This document shows, in pieces, positions 35,406 to 43,992 of a stretch of 64,000 nt of DNA. Below the pieces are notes generated by a model. It was not told the DNA's origin and ran no database searches. It saw only the letters and a list, made by a program, of their open reading frames with translations. Every line of letters begins with the position of its first letter. The first letter of the stretch is position 1. The translations under genes and the position numbers were made by a program. The stretch comes from an uncultured Microbulbifer sp. (GTDB lineage Bacteria; Pseudomonadota; Gammaproteobacteria; Pseudomonadales; Cellvibrionaceae), in contig NZ_CANNGQ010000001.1 in NCBI RefSeq assembly GCF_947504145.1, positions 620,001-684,000 of the forward strand, read 5' to 3'.

Positions 35406-36383
35406 TTACGCCGGCGCTACCTCGGGCGGTACATCGCGTGCGTAGGCTTCCCAGGTGCCGATGGGGTGGCCGCTGTCCCAGTCGGTACAGGGCTCCAGGT
35501 ACTCGGGGTGATGGCGTTCGGTGAAATCGAGCACCTTGCGCGGGATATCGGCGAGGCCGCTGTTGGACTTGTGGGAGTTCATGCGCCCGAAGAGCACACC
35601 ATCAATGCCGCTTTTTCCCATTTTCATCCAGGGCCACCAGGGGGATATACGAGAGAATCCGCAGTTGAAACTCGCCGATGGGGTATCGCGATCTTCAATC
35701 TCGGCGAGTGGTGTGGAGAAGGTGAAGTGCTCGGAGGGGTTGATGTACGGCCCGGTACTGGCCTCGGGCCAGAGGTCGGCGGATACCGGGTTGCGGTAGC
35801 GGTGGGTGTAATCCCATTCCAGTGTCAGGTTCTGCGCGTACCGCTGCCAGGGCAGGATAAACGGAAAGCTGCCGTCGGGGTTCTGGATCGCGGTGGCCTC
35901 GTTCATCAGGGTGGGGGCATCGTCAGCTTCGCCCATGGCGAAACTCGGCATCGCCGGTGTCAGTTCGCCCCGGATTCGGTCGTTCAGGAAGTTGTATACC
36001 GCAACCCGCTTGCCGGTGTACGGGTTGAGCCAGTCCCGCAAAATGTCCCCGCTGGCCGGGTCGTAGAAGTATCCGGTTTCCTTGCCGCGCAACCGGATGT
36101 TGCCGGTTGCCAGCTGCTTTGCCTGGAATTGACCAAATCCACAGTATCCGAACAGCGGGCGCGCACGCTCGCTCCCCACCACCCCGAACATGATGCCGTG
36201 AAAGGCTGAAAACACCGGCTTGCTGTCGTAGGTGGCCCAGAGTTTGCCGAAGGCATAGAGATTGTCCTGGGGCTTGGTGAAGTCGAGCTGTGTATTTTGC
36301 TGGTTACCGTGGTTTGCTTCCGCAAATTGATATTTGTCATTTTTAGAAAGCAGGCGTCGCAATAGATTCGGAATATGACTCAT
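35406..36383 (-). CDS. DUF1838-family protein
   Basis: A 325-residue protein recognised as DUF1838-like from its C-terminal half (RISPWWPWMKMGKSG, GRMNSHKSN, LADIPRKVLDFTERHHPEYLEP). Many members carry a Tat signal, but this one has none and seems cytoplasmic. The biochemical role of the family is not known to me; its all-beta middle suggests a ligand-binding barrel. It is divergent from the second TonB receptor, and the paired ACTT-NN-AAGT operators are 82 bp before its start, so it is probably under TetR control. GAGGAC precedes the ATG. Confidence 0.83.
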   Translation of the reverse strand: MSHIPNLLRRLLSKNDKYQFAEANHGNQQNTQLDFTKPQDNLYAFGKLWATYDSKPVFSAFHGIMFGVVGSERARPLFGYCGFGQFQAKQLATGNIRLRGKETGYFYDPASGDILRDWLNPYTGKRVAVYNFLNDRIRGELTPAMPSFAMGEADDAPTLMNEATAIQNPDGSFPFILPWQRYAQNLTLEWDYTHRYRNPVSADLWPEASTGPYINPSEHFTFSTPLAEIEDRDTPSASFNCGFSRISPWWPWMKMGKSGIDGVLFGRMNSHKSNSGLADIPRKVLDFTERHHPEYLEPCTDWDSGHPIGTWEAYARDVPPEVAPA

Positions 36384-36464
36384 CGGAGAAGTCCTCGTCC
36401 TGGGGTGATGGTTGAGAAAGTTACTTCGCCAAAACTGCCCGGCCTTGAGAGTATTGAACTGATG

Positions 36465-36499
36465 AGACTTTCAAGTCAATAATTGTGAATTAAAAGTCA
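36465..36499. promoter_or_regulatory. Paired TetR-type operators, DUF1838/receptor divergence
   Basis: GACTT-TC-AAGTC is centred at 36471.5, and TGAATT-AA-AAGTCA (one mismatch) is centred at 36492.5. Their centres are exactly 21 bp, two helical turns, apart. The same pair with the same spacing occurs beside the TetR gene at 40947-40981. They lie 82 bp before the DUF1838 start and about 160 bp before the receptor start. Confidence 0.7.
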
Positions 36500-36656
36500 C
36501 ATACGGCCTAACAAGCGGTATGTGGAGATTGTAAATGGCGGTGTTGCGAGGTTTTTCGATAGAAATGAACAGATAGAGGCGATGCAGTAAGCCGAGGTTA
36601 GACTTTTCGCCCCGAAATGTTTCAGTTGTTGTTATATCAACCGAGGGAGCAAGGGG

Positions 36657-39269
36657 ATGTATAAATATAAGAAACAGGTCTTGGCGGCTGCAATCGCGAT
36701 CGCGGGCATGCCTGTAATGACCAGTGCACAGGAAGCCGGCGAGTCTGCACAGGCCATTGAAGAAGTTGTGGTTACCGCCAGGCGCCGCAATGAAAGCTTG
36801 CAGAAAGTACCCATTTCCATTTCACCGGTGACCGGTGAGCAGATCAAACAGCGCGCTTATACAGGTCTTGATGATATCGCTGCGGCCACCTCCGGATTTA
36901 CCTACGAGGGCTTTTCAACCAGTGGTACCAACGGCAACGCGGTTGTCCGCGGTATGGCCCAGACTTTCACCACTGCGCGTACCCAGAACGTCGCCTTTTT
37001 CCTGAACGGTATCCACCTTCAGCGCCAGAGCATGATGAACTTCGGCCTCATCGATATGGAGCGGGTGGAAGTCGTCAAGGGTCCGCAAAGCGCCATGTAC
37101 GGTCGCAACGCGTTCGCCGGTGCGGTGAACTACATTACCAGCCCCGCCACGGAAACTTTCGAAGCCAATATTGAGGCCACACTCGGCGACAATGAGCGGC
37201 AGGATGTGAAGGTTCGAGTCAGTGGCCCGATTATTGGCGATGTGCTGCTGGGCAAGCTGAATATTGCTCGCTCCGAGTACGATGGTCATACAGAAAACGC
37301 ACACCCCTTTGCGGATGTGGATGTGCCTGGACCGGGTACCACGGGTAATATCGGCGGCTGGGATGACCAGACCGTTTCCGCCACCCTGGAGCTTCGGCCC
37401 ACCGATAAACTCAATTTCAAACTGGATTACTACAAGGCGGAGATCGAGCGCGAGCCGCAACCCTACTATACATTCTCCGGGGTCAACAACGTGGCCTGGG
37501 GTTTCACGACATACAGCGATATGAACTGTAACTCGGTGACGCGTCAGGCGAGCTTCGGGTTCCCGGTCACCGCGAATAGCTGGTGGTGTGGCGAAGTGCC
37601 ATCCATGCCCACGAGCGCACCGCACAATCTCGCTCCACCGCAGGCCGGAATACCCGATGATACCGGGCACAACGCCATTGCCATCGACCCCCGGTCCATT
37701 GGTGCGGTGGCGGACACACAGGTCGTCAGCCTCAAGACCAGCTACGAATTTAATGAAAACGTTAGCCTCGATTATCTGTTCGGCATGACCAGCAGCGACT
37801 CGAGAACCAACGGTGGCTCCGCAGACCGCGATCCAATTTCCGGTGTGACGACCCCCTGGGGCGCCCAGATGTTTTCACCGCCTTTCGGCCCTCCGATTGT
37901 TATCCCTCAATTTGCCTACGTGAACAGCTTCAGTGGCCGCCCGCTTTCCGAATTGGAAAGTGATTCTCACGAGCTGCGACTGAACTTTTCTGGCGAAGGT
38001 TGGGAAGGCTCGGCAGGGTTTTTCTACAGCAATATTGATGACGAAAGTCATGAAATTACTCTGTATATGCCACTGTGTGCGCCGGTGAACCCCGGTGAGG
38101 ATTATGGAATCAGTGGGGAAGAGGGCTGTTTACTGCCTGCAGACGGCAGTGTGCCATCGCCTCTCGCCGGCTCCAGTGACTCCACGGCGCAGATGCTTGC
38201 CGCATGGCACGGCGCTCAGGCCAAACACACGCAATTTGATGATTCCATCGCCGCGGTTTTCGCCGAGCTCGCCTACAATCTAAGCGACGGCCTGACCCTC
38301 CGCGGTGAGATGCGCTACACCGAAGAGGACAAGTCCATTGTGCGCCTGACCGACGGCTTCGGGATCGCCCCCGGAGGCTTTGCGCCTTCGGGAATTGTGA
38401 CTCCTGAGGACCAGGAAAACTTCTATTACTTTACCCCGCGCCTCACTGCCGAGTACCGACTGAACAACGACCAGTTTCTGTACGCTTCAGCGGCCATGGG
38501 TGTGAAATCCGGTGGCTTCAACAACACCTCTGACCAGGCTCATCTGACCTACGACGAGGAGCAGAACTGGACCTACGAAGTGGGTAGCAAAAACTGGCTG
38601 CTCGATGGCGCACTGCAACTGAATGCCGCGCTTTACCTGATCGACTGGGAAGACGTACAGGGCTCCCAGGCGCCGATCAGTGGGGGGCTGGGGGATACAC
38701 TACTGATCGCCAATATCGGCGATGCAGAATCCCTCGGTTTTGAAGTGGATGGGCGCCTGCTGGTCGGGGATCACTGGAGTACCGATTTCGCGGTGTCCTG
38801 GTCTGATCCCACCTATGACGAAGGGGTAACCTACGAAGAGGCGAGCCTGTTTATCAATTACCAGTGCGATATGCCGATCATGGAATCTCCGCAGACCACA
38901 ACCGTGTGTGGCAACTCCGATGTGGGTGGCAACCAGTTGGCGCGCACCAGTGAGTGGCAGGGATCGGTCGGTATCAACTACCAGGCGCAGGTGTTTGGCG
39001 ACTGGACAGTGCGTGCCCGCCTGGATAGCAACTATCAGTCCGAGCAGTATGTGACACCGCTGAACCTTGCCAATACCGGCGCCCGCACTATCACCAATGC
39101 CAACATCGGGCTTTCTTCCGGCGACCACTGGCGGTTCAGCCTGTGGGGCAAAAATATTCTCGATGAAGAGTATGTGGGTGGTGTGTTTGTGCTGAGCCAG
39201 TTCAGCAAAATGATTGTTGCCACCGGTACAGGCCCGTCTTATGGGGCAACGGTGAGTTACGACTTCTAA
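36657..39269 (+). CDS. TonB-dependent outer-membrane receptor 2
   Basis: An 870-residue TonB-dependent receptor. It has a signal peptide (MYKYKKQVLAAAIAIAG...SAQ), TonB box (IEEVVVTARRRNES), plug with VVRGMAQTFTT, VEVVKGPQSAMYGR and a barrel ending in Phe (GATVSYDF). It is a paralogue of the receptor at 20149 with a different barrel. GGAGCAAGGGG precedes the ATG. The divergent DUF1838 gene and shared TetR-type operators suggest substrate-induced expression together with the haem peroxidase. A tetrapyrrole or aromatic substrate is guessed from neighbours. Confidence 0.95.
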   Translation: MYKYKKQVLAAAIAIAGMPVMTSAQEAGESAQAIEEVVVTARRRNESLQKVPISISPVTGEQIKQRAYTGLDDIAAATSGFTYEGFSTSGTNGNAVVRGMAQTFTTARTQNVAFFLNGIHLQRQSMMNFGLIDMERVEVVKGPQSAMYGRNAFAGAVNYITSPATETFEANIEATLGDNERQDVKVRVSGPIIGDVLLGKLNIARSEYDGHTENAHPFADVDVPGPGTTGNIGGWDDQTVSATLELRPTDKLNFKLDYYKAEIEREPQPYYTFSGVNNVAWGFTTYSDMNCNSVTRQASFGFPVTANSWWCGEVPSMPTSAPHNLAPPQAGIPDDTGHNAIAIDPRSIGAVADTQVVSLKTSYEFNENVSLDYLFGMTSSDSRTNGGSADRDPISGVTTPWGAQMFSPPFGPPIVIPQFAYVNSFSGRPLSELESDSHELRLNFSGEGWEGSAGFFYSNIDDESHEITLYMPLCAPVNPGEDYGISGEEGCLLPADGSVPSPLAGSSDSTAQMLAAWHGAQAKHTQFDDSIAAVFAELAYNLSDGLTLRGEMRYTEEDKSIVRLTDGFGIAPGGFAPSGIVTPEDQENFYYFTPRLTAEYRLNNDQFLYASAAMGVKSGGFNNTSDQAHLTYDEEQNWTYEVGSKNWLLDGALQLNAALYLIDWEDVQGSQAPISGGLGDTLLIANIGDAESLGFEVDGRLLVGDHWSTDFAVSWSDPTYDEGVTYEEASLFINYQCDMPIMESPQTTTVCGNSDVGGNQLARTSEWQGSVGINYQAQVFGDWTVRARLDSNYQSEQYVTPLNLANTGARTITNANIGLSSGDHWRFSLWGKNILDEEYVGGVFVLSQFSKMIVATGTGPSYGATVSYDF

Positions 39270-39288
39270 ATTTTTGCTTCCTGTTCAT

Positions 39289-39337
39289 GACCGGTGGAGT
39301 GCACTTAGCCTGTGTGTATTTCCAACCGGTCTTTTTT
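39289..39337 (+). terminator. Probable terminator after receptor 2
   Basis: GACCGGT and ACCGGTC pair across a 35-base loop and are followed by six Ts. The loop is long, so termination may be partial. Confidence 0.5.
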
Positions 39338-39389
39338 CGCACCCACAAGCGTGTAGCGCTATTGGGTGAAGTTTCTCGGGGTAGGGAAA

Positions 39390-40079
39390 ATGGATAACCC
39401 GAATGTGCACTCAGTCCCGGAATCTGATCAGAACGCTGTCTGTGAATCCCGTGTCATTATTCTCGGTGCCAGTGGCAGGACCGGGTCGCAGCTCGTCAAA
39501 GCGGCATTGGAGGAAGGGTATGCTGTAACGGCCTGCGCCCGTTACCCGGAGAAAATCTCAGCGCAGCACCCGCGGTTGACGAAAGTGTCTCTGGATATGC
39601 ACGATACCGAATCCATCGCCAGAGTATTGGCGACGGTGAAGGGGGTGGTGATCTCAACGCTCGGTATATTCCATAAAACGGATGCCACACCATTGGCCGA
39701 TATCACCGAGAACCTGGTGCAGGCCATGCAGAAAACCGGGCTGCGGCGGCTGATATTGATGTCGTCCCTTGGGGTTGGTGATAGTAAAGGGCAGGGGAAT
39801 TGGGTGGTGGCAATGGTAAGCCGATTTATTCTCCCGTATGTGCTGAAAGATAAGGAAAAACAGGAGGAATTGGTTCGCGCGTCGGGTATGGATTGGACCG
39901 TGTTGCGCCCGCCACAGTTGGTCGGTAGCGATGTCTCCAAACCTTATATTCGCTGGTCCGGTACGCCACCAAAACACTCGATCAAATGGAAAATTAGCAC
40001 CCGGGATACCGCGGATGCACTTTTGGCGTTGGCCAAAGATCCGGGCACTATAGGAAATGCCTATCAGATTTCCTATTGA
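39390..40079 (+). CDS. NAD(P)H-binding protein, biliverdin reductase B/flavin reductase-like
   Basis: A 229-residue atypical SDR (NAD(P)-binding, PF13460-type). It has VIILGASGRTGSQLV, VVISTLGIF, LRRLILMSSLGVGD and a C-terminal DWTVLRPPQLVG...STRDTADALLALAKD. From memory this is the architecture of biliverdin-IX-beta reductase (BLVRB)/flavin reductase: GATGxTG, a Ser-rich TSxxL, SGLxYVxxxPP, and a C-terminal D-L-xx-F-x-L helix. The ATG at 39390 is used, preceded by GGTAGGG; a GTG eight codons upstream is the alternative. With RCCR-like and Rieske genes near, reduction of a bilin or flavin is attractive but unproven. Confidence 0.78.
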   Translation: MDNPNVHSVPESDQNAVCESRVIILGASGRTGSQLVKAALEEGYAVTACARYPEKISAQHPRLTKVSLDMHDTESIARVLATVKGVVISTLGIFHKTDATPLADITENLVQAMQKTGLRRLILMSSLGVGDSKGQGNWVVAMVSRFILPYVLKDKEKQEELVRASGMDWTVLRPPQLVGSDVSKPYIRWSGTPPKHSIKWKISTRDTADALLALAKDPGTIGNAYQISY

Positions 40080-40083
40080 TAAC

Positions 40084-40151
40084 AGGTGCTATCGGTAGGT
40101 GCTATCGGTCGGTGCTATCGGTAGTTGCTGTCATCGCTAGGCGCCATCGGT
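40084..40151. repeat. 13-bp tandem repeat between convergent genes
   Basis: The unit (A/C)GGTGCTATCGGT occurs three times head-to-tail (40084-40122), followed by two decayed copies to 40151. It fills the space between the stops of the BLVRB-like and TetR genes. It does not form a T-rich terminator. Confidence 0.85.
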
Positions 40152-40826
40152 TCAGGGCAGAAAGCGGTCGATGACCCGATCAATCGTACCCTCGATACGC
40201 TGCCAGCTTTTGTCTTTACTCAGGTCCATGCCGAAGCAGTGGGGGCTGGTGACCGCTCGCATACACAGATAGTTGGTCATGCAGTAAAACACGAACGAAA
40301 GCGATACGATGTCTTCGTGATCCCCCTGGTCGAGCTCGCGGAATATTTTCGTCAGCTCACGCGCGATTTTGTCACTGGCGTCTTCCAGTATCACCGTCAC
40401 TTCTGTTGCGGCCATCAACTCACTTGCCATTATGCGTGTAATGACTGGGCGGCTGCGCAACGCATAAATATAGTTGTGCTGCACTTTTCGAAACTGTTCC
40501 CGCAAAGATAATTCGGCAAACGCCTGAACGTCCCCACCCACCAGTTCCAGAGCCGTGGGCCAGTTAGCGCTGCGTAACAGCCAGGCCTTCACGAGACCGG
40601 GCAGACCGCCAAAATAGCGGTAAATCAATTCTTTCCCGACGCCGGCCTCTTCGACCACATTATTGACCCCAATGCCGTCCGGACCATCGCGCACCAGCAA
40701 CCGTTCACAGGCATCCAGCAGCAATTGCTCGGTGTGTTCCCGGTTGCGCCGGCCGCTGGGGCGTTCGGCGGGCGTGCGGGGCTCACTCTTTCCTCGGTGT
40801 TTCTTGACCGGCGCTTTGGTTGTCAT
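40152..40826 (-). CDS. TetR-family transcriptional regulator
   Basis: A 224-residue TetR protein. The N-terminal helix-turn-helix reads GVNNVVEEAGVGKELIYRYFGGLPGLVKAWL (about residues 51-80), preceded by a basic arm. The C-terminal all-helix ligand domain is of normal size. The ATG at 40826 is preferred over a GTG 13 codons upstream because GAGGG stands 8 bases before it. The divergent gene is the haem peroxidase. Paired palindromes in the intergenic region, copied before DUF1838/receptor 2, mark the likely operators. Its ligand may be the receptor's substrate or a breakdown product. Confidence 0.92.
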   Translation of the reverse strand: MTTKAPVKKHRGKSEPRTPAERPSGRRNREHTEQLLLDACERLLVRDGPDGIGVNNVVEEAGVGKELIYRYFGGLPGLVKAWLLRSANWPTALELVGGDVQAFAELSLREQFRKVQHNYIYALRSRPVITRIMASELMAATEVTVILEDASDKIARELTKIFRELDQGDHEDIVSLSFVFYCMTNYLCMRAVTSPHCFGMDLSKDKSWQRIEGTIDRVIDRFLP

Positions 40827-40905
40827 TCTATTTCCCTCATTGGTGTGAAGGGGTGCACGCTTCACCGCTTTGATCGAATTGTGTTGTGAAATTTATGCCA
40901 GCAAG

Positions 40906-40919
40906 TTGATAAATCTCAA
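40906..40919. promoter_or_regulatory. FNR/FixK-type site before the TetR gene
   Basis: TTGATAAATCTCAA has a perfect TTGA-N6-TCAA core with one mismatch to the full consensus. It lies 80 bp before the TetR start at 40826 and about 154 bp before the peroxidase start, so the TetR gene may be under Crp/Fnr control. Confidence 0.55.
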
Positions 40920-40946
40920 CCGCCATCTTCTTTTTTACACTTAAGG

Positions 40947-40981
40947 TGACTTTGAAGTCAATTAAAGCGACTTCCAAGTCA
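40947..40981. promoter_or_regulatory. Paired TetR-type operators, TetR/peroxidase divergence
   Basis: TGACTT-TG-AAGTCA (40947-40960) and GACTT-CC-AAGTC (40969-40980) have centres 21 bp apart. They lie 92-126 bp before the peroxidase start and 121-155 bp before the TetR start. Spacing and sequence match the pair at 36465-36499. Confidence 0.75.
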
Positions 40982-41072
40982 CATGGGAATTGGTTGCCGG
41001 TGATGGGCCCCGCAGTGGTGGCGAGTGTTTGTGAGGTAGTTAGCAATGTTTTAAATCAGAATGGAGCTGATT

Positions 41073-43889
41073 ATGAAAATAACGAACCTGCATACTGCAG
41101 GACTCGCTCTGGCTATCGCAACCGGGCTCGGGGTTTATTCCCTCGGCGCCAATGCGGAGAGCCAGTGTGGGTTACTGGATGCCCAGTCTTACGACGGCAC
41201 CTGTAATAACTTGTTGTTTCCGCAGTGGGGGGCGGCAGATCGACTGTACACACATGGTACTGAAGGAGCGCGCTATGCGGCGGACGGTGTATCGCCGTGG
41301 ATCGAAGAGCGCGGGCTGGGTGTTGAGGCCATCAACGAGCGGGCAATCAGTAACGCCCTGATGGCAAACAAGACTGGCATTTCCATGAACAGTGACTCGG
41401 CGTTGTCACACAACGTGCTGTGGATGGGGCAATTTGTCACCCACGATGCGTCAAAGATCGATCGGAACCGCTTTGAGCACGCCTATTACACGGATACCTT
41501 GCCCCGCCTGGTTCTGGGGGCAAATCCACAGAATCCGACCAGCGCCGATATGTATCAGTGGCTTGGTGTTCACCCGAATGACCCCAGCAAATGCCTGCCG
41601 CAGTTTGATGAATACTTTCAGTTTGTTCCCTGTGCGGTAAAAGTGCCTCAGCGGGATTTTGCCATTGAGGCGGCTCAGGATTACATCGACGCCAATGATG
41701 TGCCGGGCATTCGGGTGATAAATCCTGAATCCATCGATAATGAGATTGCGCGAATCATGTTCTCACGCAATCCATTGCTGCCATTTACTGGCGCGGTGTC
41801 CACGCCGGTTATTGTGCACCCGGAGGCGATCTACGAGGTACAAGACGAGAAAAAAGCCATTCGCAACAAGATCAATGCGTGGCTGGACCTCTCATCTATT
41901 TATGGCGACTCTGCGGCGGTGAACGCGGATCTGCGCTCCACACCCAATCCACAGGATCCCTTTGGTCCGCGCGTTCCGGTAGGTGGGGGCAAGTTGGCGA
42001 CCTATGATTATCTTGGTCCCGATGCAAAAACCGTTCATTACCGCCCCAATCCGGAGTTGAAGGTGGATCTCTATGAGTTCCTGCCAACAGCCGACAAAAT
42101 ACCGGCGCATCCGCGGCCGAACGACCCCACCAGAGCGTTCAATCCTCAGGATGAATTCCTCTCCGGTGATGATCGCGCCTCGGAAAACCTGCAGCTAATG
42201 GCGTTTCACCTCGCATTTCATCGCTACCATAATCGCGTTGCCGAGCAGATGGCCAACAAGTATGCGGGAGTGACGTCAATCATGTCAGCGGAGACTGCGG
42301 ACGAGTTTCTCTTCCAGAAGACGCGCCGATTTGTGATTGCGGTTTACCAGCACATACTGTTTGACGAGTATTTGCCCGCGTTATTGGGATCGCAGTTTGA
42401 CGAATTGATCGGCAGCTACCAGGGTTACAACCCGTTTGTGAGCCCAGACTCCAACACCAATATGTGGAACGCGGCTTTCCGGTACGCCCACAGCTCGGTG
42501 CCAAAAGAGTTTCTGGTGTTTGACGAGAATGGCGATAACGTCATCAAGCCTCAGGTGGCGCTGGAATACCCGGATCCAGCAGGGCCACCGGTGGCCAGTT
42601 TTGCCGATGTGGTAAACCGCAGCTTTATTCCGGAGTTCGGTACGCAGAATGTACCGGGGCTTTCCCAGAGCGGTCCCAATCCACCCTTTACTCTGGTGAG
42701 CCATGTGGCGCTTCACAGTGCCTCCGGTCAGGGTATTGCCAATGTGTTTCGCTCTATGAGCCGCACGATTACCTCCAATATCGATCTGATCTACGAAGAC
42801 AGTGTGCGGGATGTTGTGGCCGCACAGAGTATGATCAATGCCGGTATTGACCTGGCGGCAATCGATCTGCGCTCAGCCCGGGAAGTGGGGGTTCCGGATT
42901 TCAATACCTTGCGTACGTTCTACCGCGGAAAGTCGGTTTACAGCGAGACCGGTGAAAACGACGCTTGCCGCTGGTGGCACCGGCTGTACGAAACAGACCC
43001 CCTCGCTTGCTTCCTCGAGGTGACCTCTGATGAGTCTGTCGCCCAGGCGCTGCGGGACCGCTTCAAAAAAGTCTCCAATGTCGAAGGCCTGCTGGGACTA
43101 CTGGCAGAGGACAAGGTGCCCGGATCGCCGCTGCCGCGTACTATGGCGAAAATGATCGCTAAAGAGTTCAAAAATAAGCGCGCGTCAGATCGTTTCTGGT
43201 ATGAACTGATCTTCGATAATGATGAAGAAATGTTGTCGGAGATCCGCTCTGTATCCATGGCCGATATTTTCGCCCAGACCGCCTGCGGTGTGGGTGAGCC
43301 CAATTGCAGCCTGGCAAAGCAGGAACTGGGTGTGGCGGATTCCAGTGGGTATCTGAATGTTTTCACGGTGGATTCATCTATCCCACAAATCACATACGAA
43401 GCGGGCGCTTGTGTCCATGCGGGGTTCTACCCCAATCTGGATGCACCTGAAGACTTTTCTCGGGCAAGTAATTTTATTGCCTGCTCGGAGAGCTACTCCA
43501 GGGATGCCTGTGATGCCGCTTCATTCAATGGTGATATCACCGGTGATGGCATTCCCGACGTGCCACCATTCCAGTCGGTTTACCTGGGTAGTGCCAAGCC
43601 GTATGGAGGACAGATCTGCCCAGACGCACTGGAGCCTCAGCACGTGAACTTCCAGTTTGGTCCCGCTGCCGTACTACCGGCGCTGGGTACCTGTCGGCAG
43701 GGCTTTATCCATATGCGGGACAAGGTTTATGGTGTTCCCTTTGGTCCGCCGCTGAATACCGCGGAAGTGGAACGCTGGTGTACCAGTGACGATAAAAACT
43801 TCCTGAAAGGCGGCCTGTTCGGCGAATGGGTGGATGGCGCTGCGCCTTCTCCCGGTGTTTCGGCCTACCCGCCGCCGGTAAGATATTGA
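41073..43889 (+). CDS. Exported animal-type haem peroxidase
   Basis: A 938-residue protein of the peroxidase-cyclooxygenase (animal haem peroxidase) superfamily. It has a signal peptide (MKITNLHTAGLALAIATGLG...NA). Family landmarks are GQFVTHD (distal His), DLSSIYGDS, SGDDRASENLQLMAFHLAFHRYHNRVAEQM, and AFRYAHSSVP, which matches the R-F/Y-x-H-S/T segment with the proximal His. An extra C-terminal 250 residues with several Cys follow the catalytic domain. GGAG stands 8 bases before the second of two ATGs (41073). Periplasmic or secreted H2O2-dependent oxidation of a pigment or phenolic is likely. Control is by the divergent TetR gene's paired operators. Confidence 0.9.
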   Translation: MKITNLHTAGLALAIATGLGVYSLGANAESQCGLLDAQSYDGTCNNLLFPQWGAADRLYTHGTEGARYAADGVSPWIEERGLGVEAINERAISNALMANKTGISMNSDSALSHNVLWMGQFVTHDASKIDRNRFEHAYYTDTLPRLVLGANPQNPTSADMYQWLGVHPNDPSKCLPQFDEYFQFVPCAVKVPQRDFAIEAAQDYIDANDVPGIRVINPESIDNEIARIMFSRNPLLPFTGAVSTPVIVHPEAIYEVQDEKKAIRNKINAWLDLSSIYGDSAAVNADLRSTPNPQDPFGPRVPVGGGKLATYDYLGPDAKTVHYRPNPELKVDLYEFLPTADKIPAHPRPNDPTRAFNPQDEFLSGDDRASENLQLMAFHLAFHRYHNRVAEQMANKYAGVTSIMSAETADEFLFQKTRRFVIAVYQHILFDEYLPALLGSQFDELIGSYQGYNPFVSPDSNTNMWNAAFRYAHSSVPKEFLVFDENGDNVIKPQVALEYPDPAGPPVASFADVVNRSFIPEFGTQNVPGLSQSGPNPPFTLVSHVALHSASGQGIANVFRSMSRTITSNIDLIYEDSVRDVVAAQSMINAGIDLAAIDLRSAREVGVPDFNTLRTFYRGKSVYSETGENDACRWWHRLYETDPLACFLEVTSDESVAQALRDRFKKVSNVEGLLGLLAEDKVPGSPLPRTMAKMIAKEFKNKRASDRFWYELIFDNDEEMLSEIRSVSMADIFAQTACGVGEPNCSLAKQELGVADSSGYLNVFTVDSSIPQITYEAGACVHAGFYPNLDAPEDFSRASNFIACSESYSRDACDAASFNGDITGDGIPDVPPFQSVYLGSAKPYGGQICPDALEPQHVNFQFGPAAVLPALGTCRQGFIHMRDKVYGVPFGPPLNTAEVERWCTSDDKNFLKGGLFGEWVDGAAPSPGVSAYPPPVRY

Positions 43890-43920
43890 GGCTCAAGCGG
43901 TAAACTGAAGTAACTGATAC

Positions 43921-43962
43921 GGCCGGGTGCGTGAAGCTTTTGCGCGCCCGGTTTTCTTCTTT
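43921..43962 (+). terminator. Probable terminator after the peroxidase
   Basis: CCGGGTGCG and GCGCGCCCGG form a GC-rich stem with a loop of about 10 bases, followed by TTTTCTTCTTT. It lies 31 bp after the peroxidase stop. Confidence 0.6.
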
Positions 43963-43992
43963 GTTGTCTTCCCGTAAAAAGGATTTATGGTT

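Noticed and set aside
36640-36656. GTTATATCAACC as an FNR-like site before receptor 2
   Set aside because: Only one half matches and it overlaps the ribosome-binding region, too close to the start codon.
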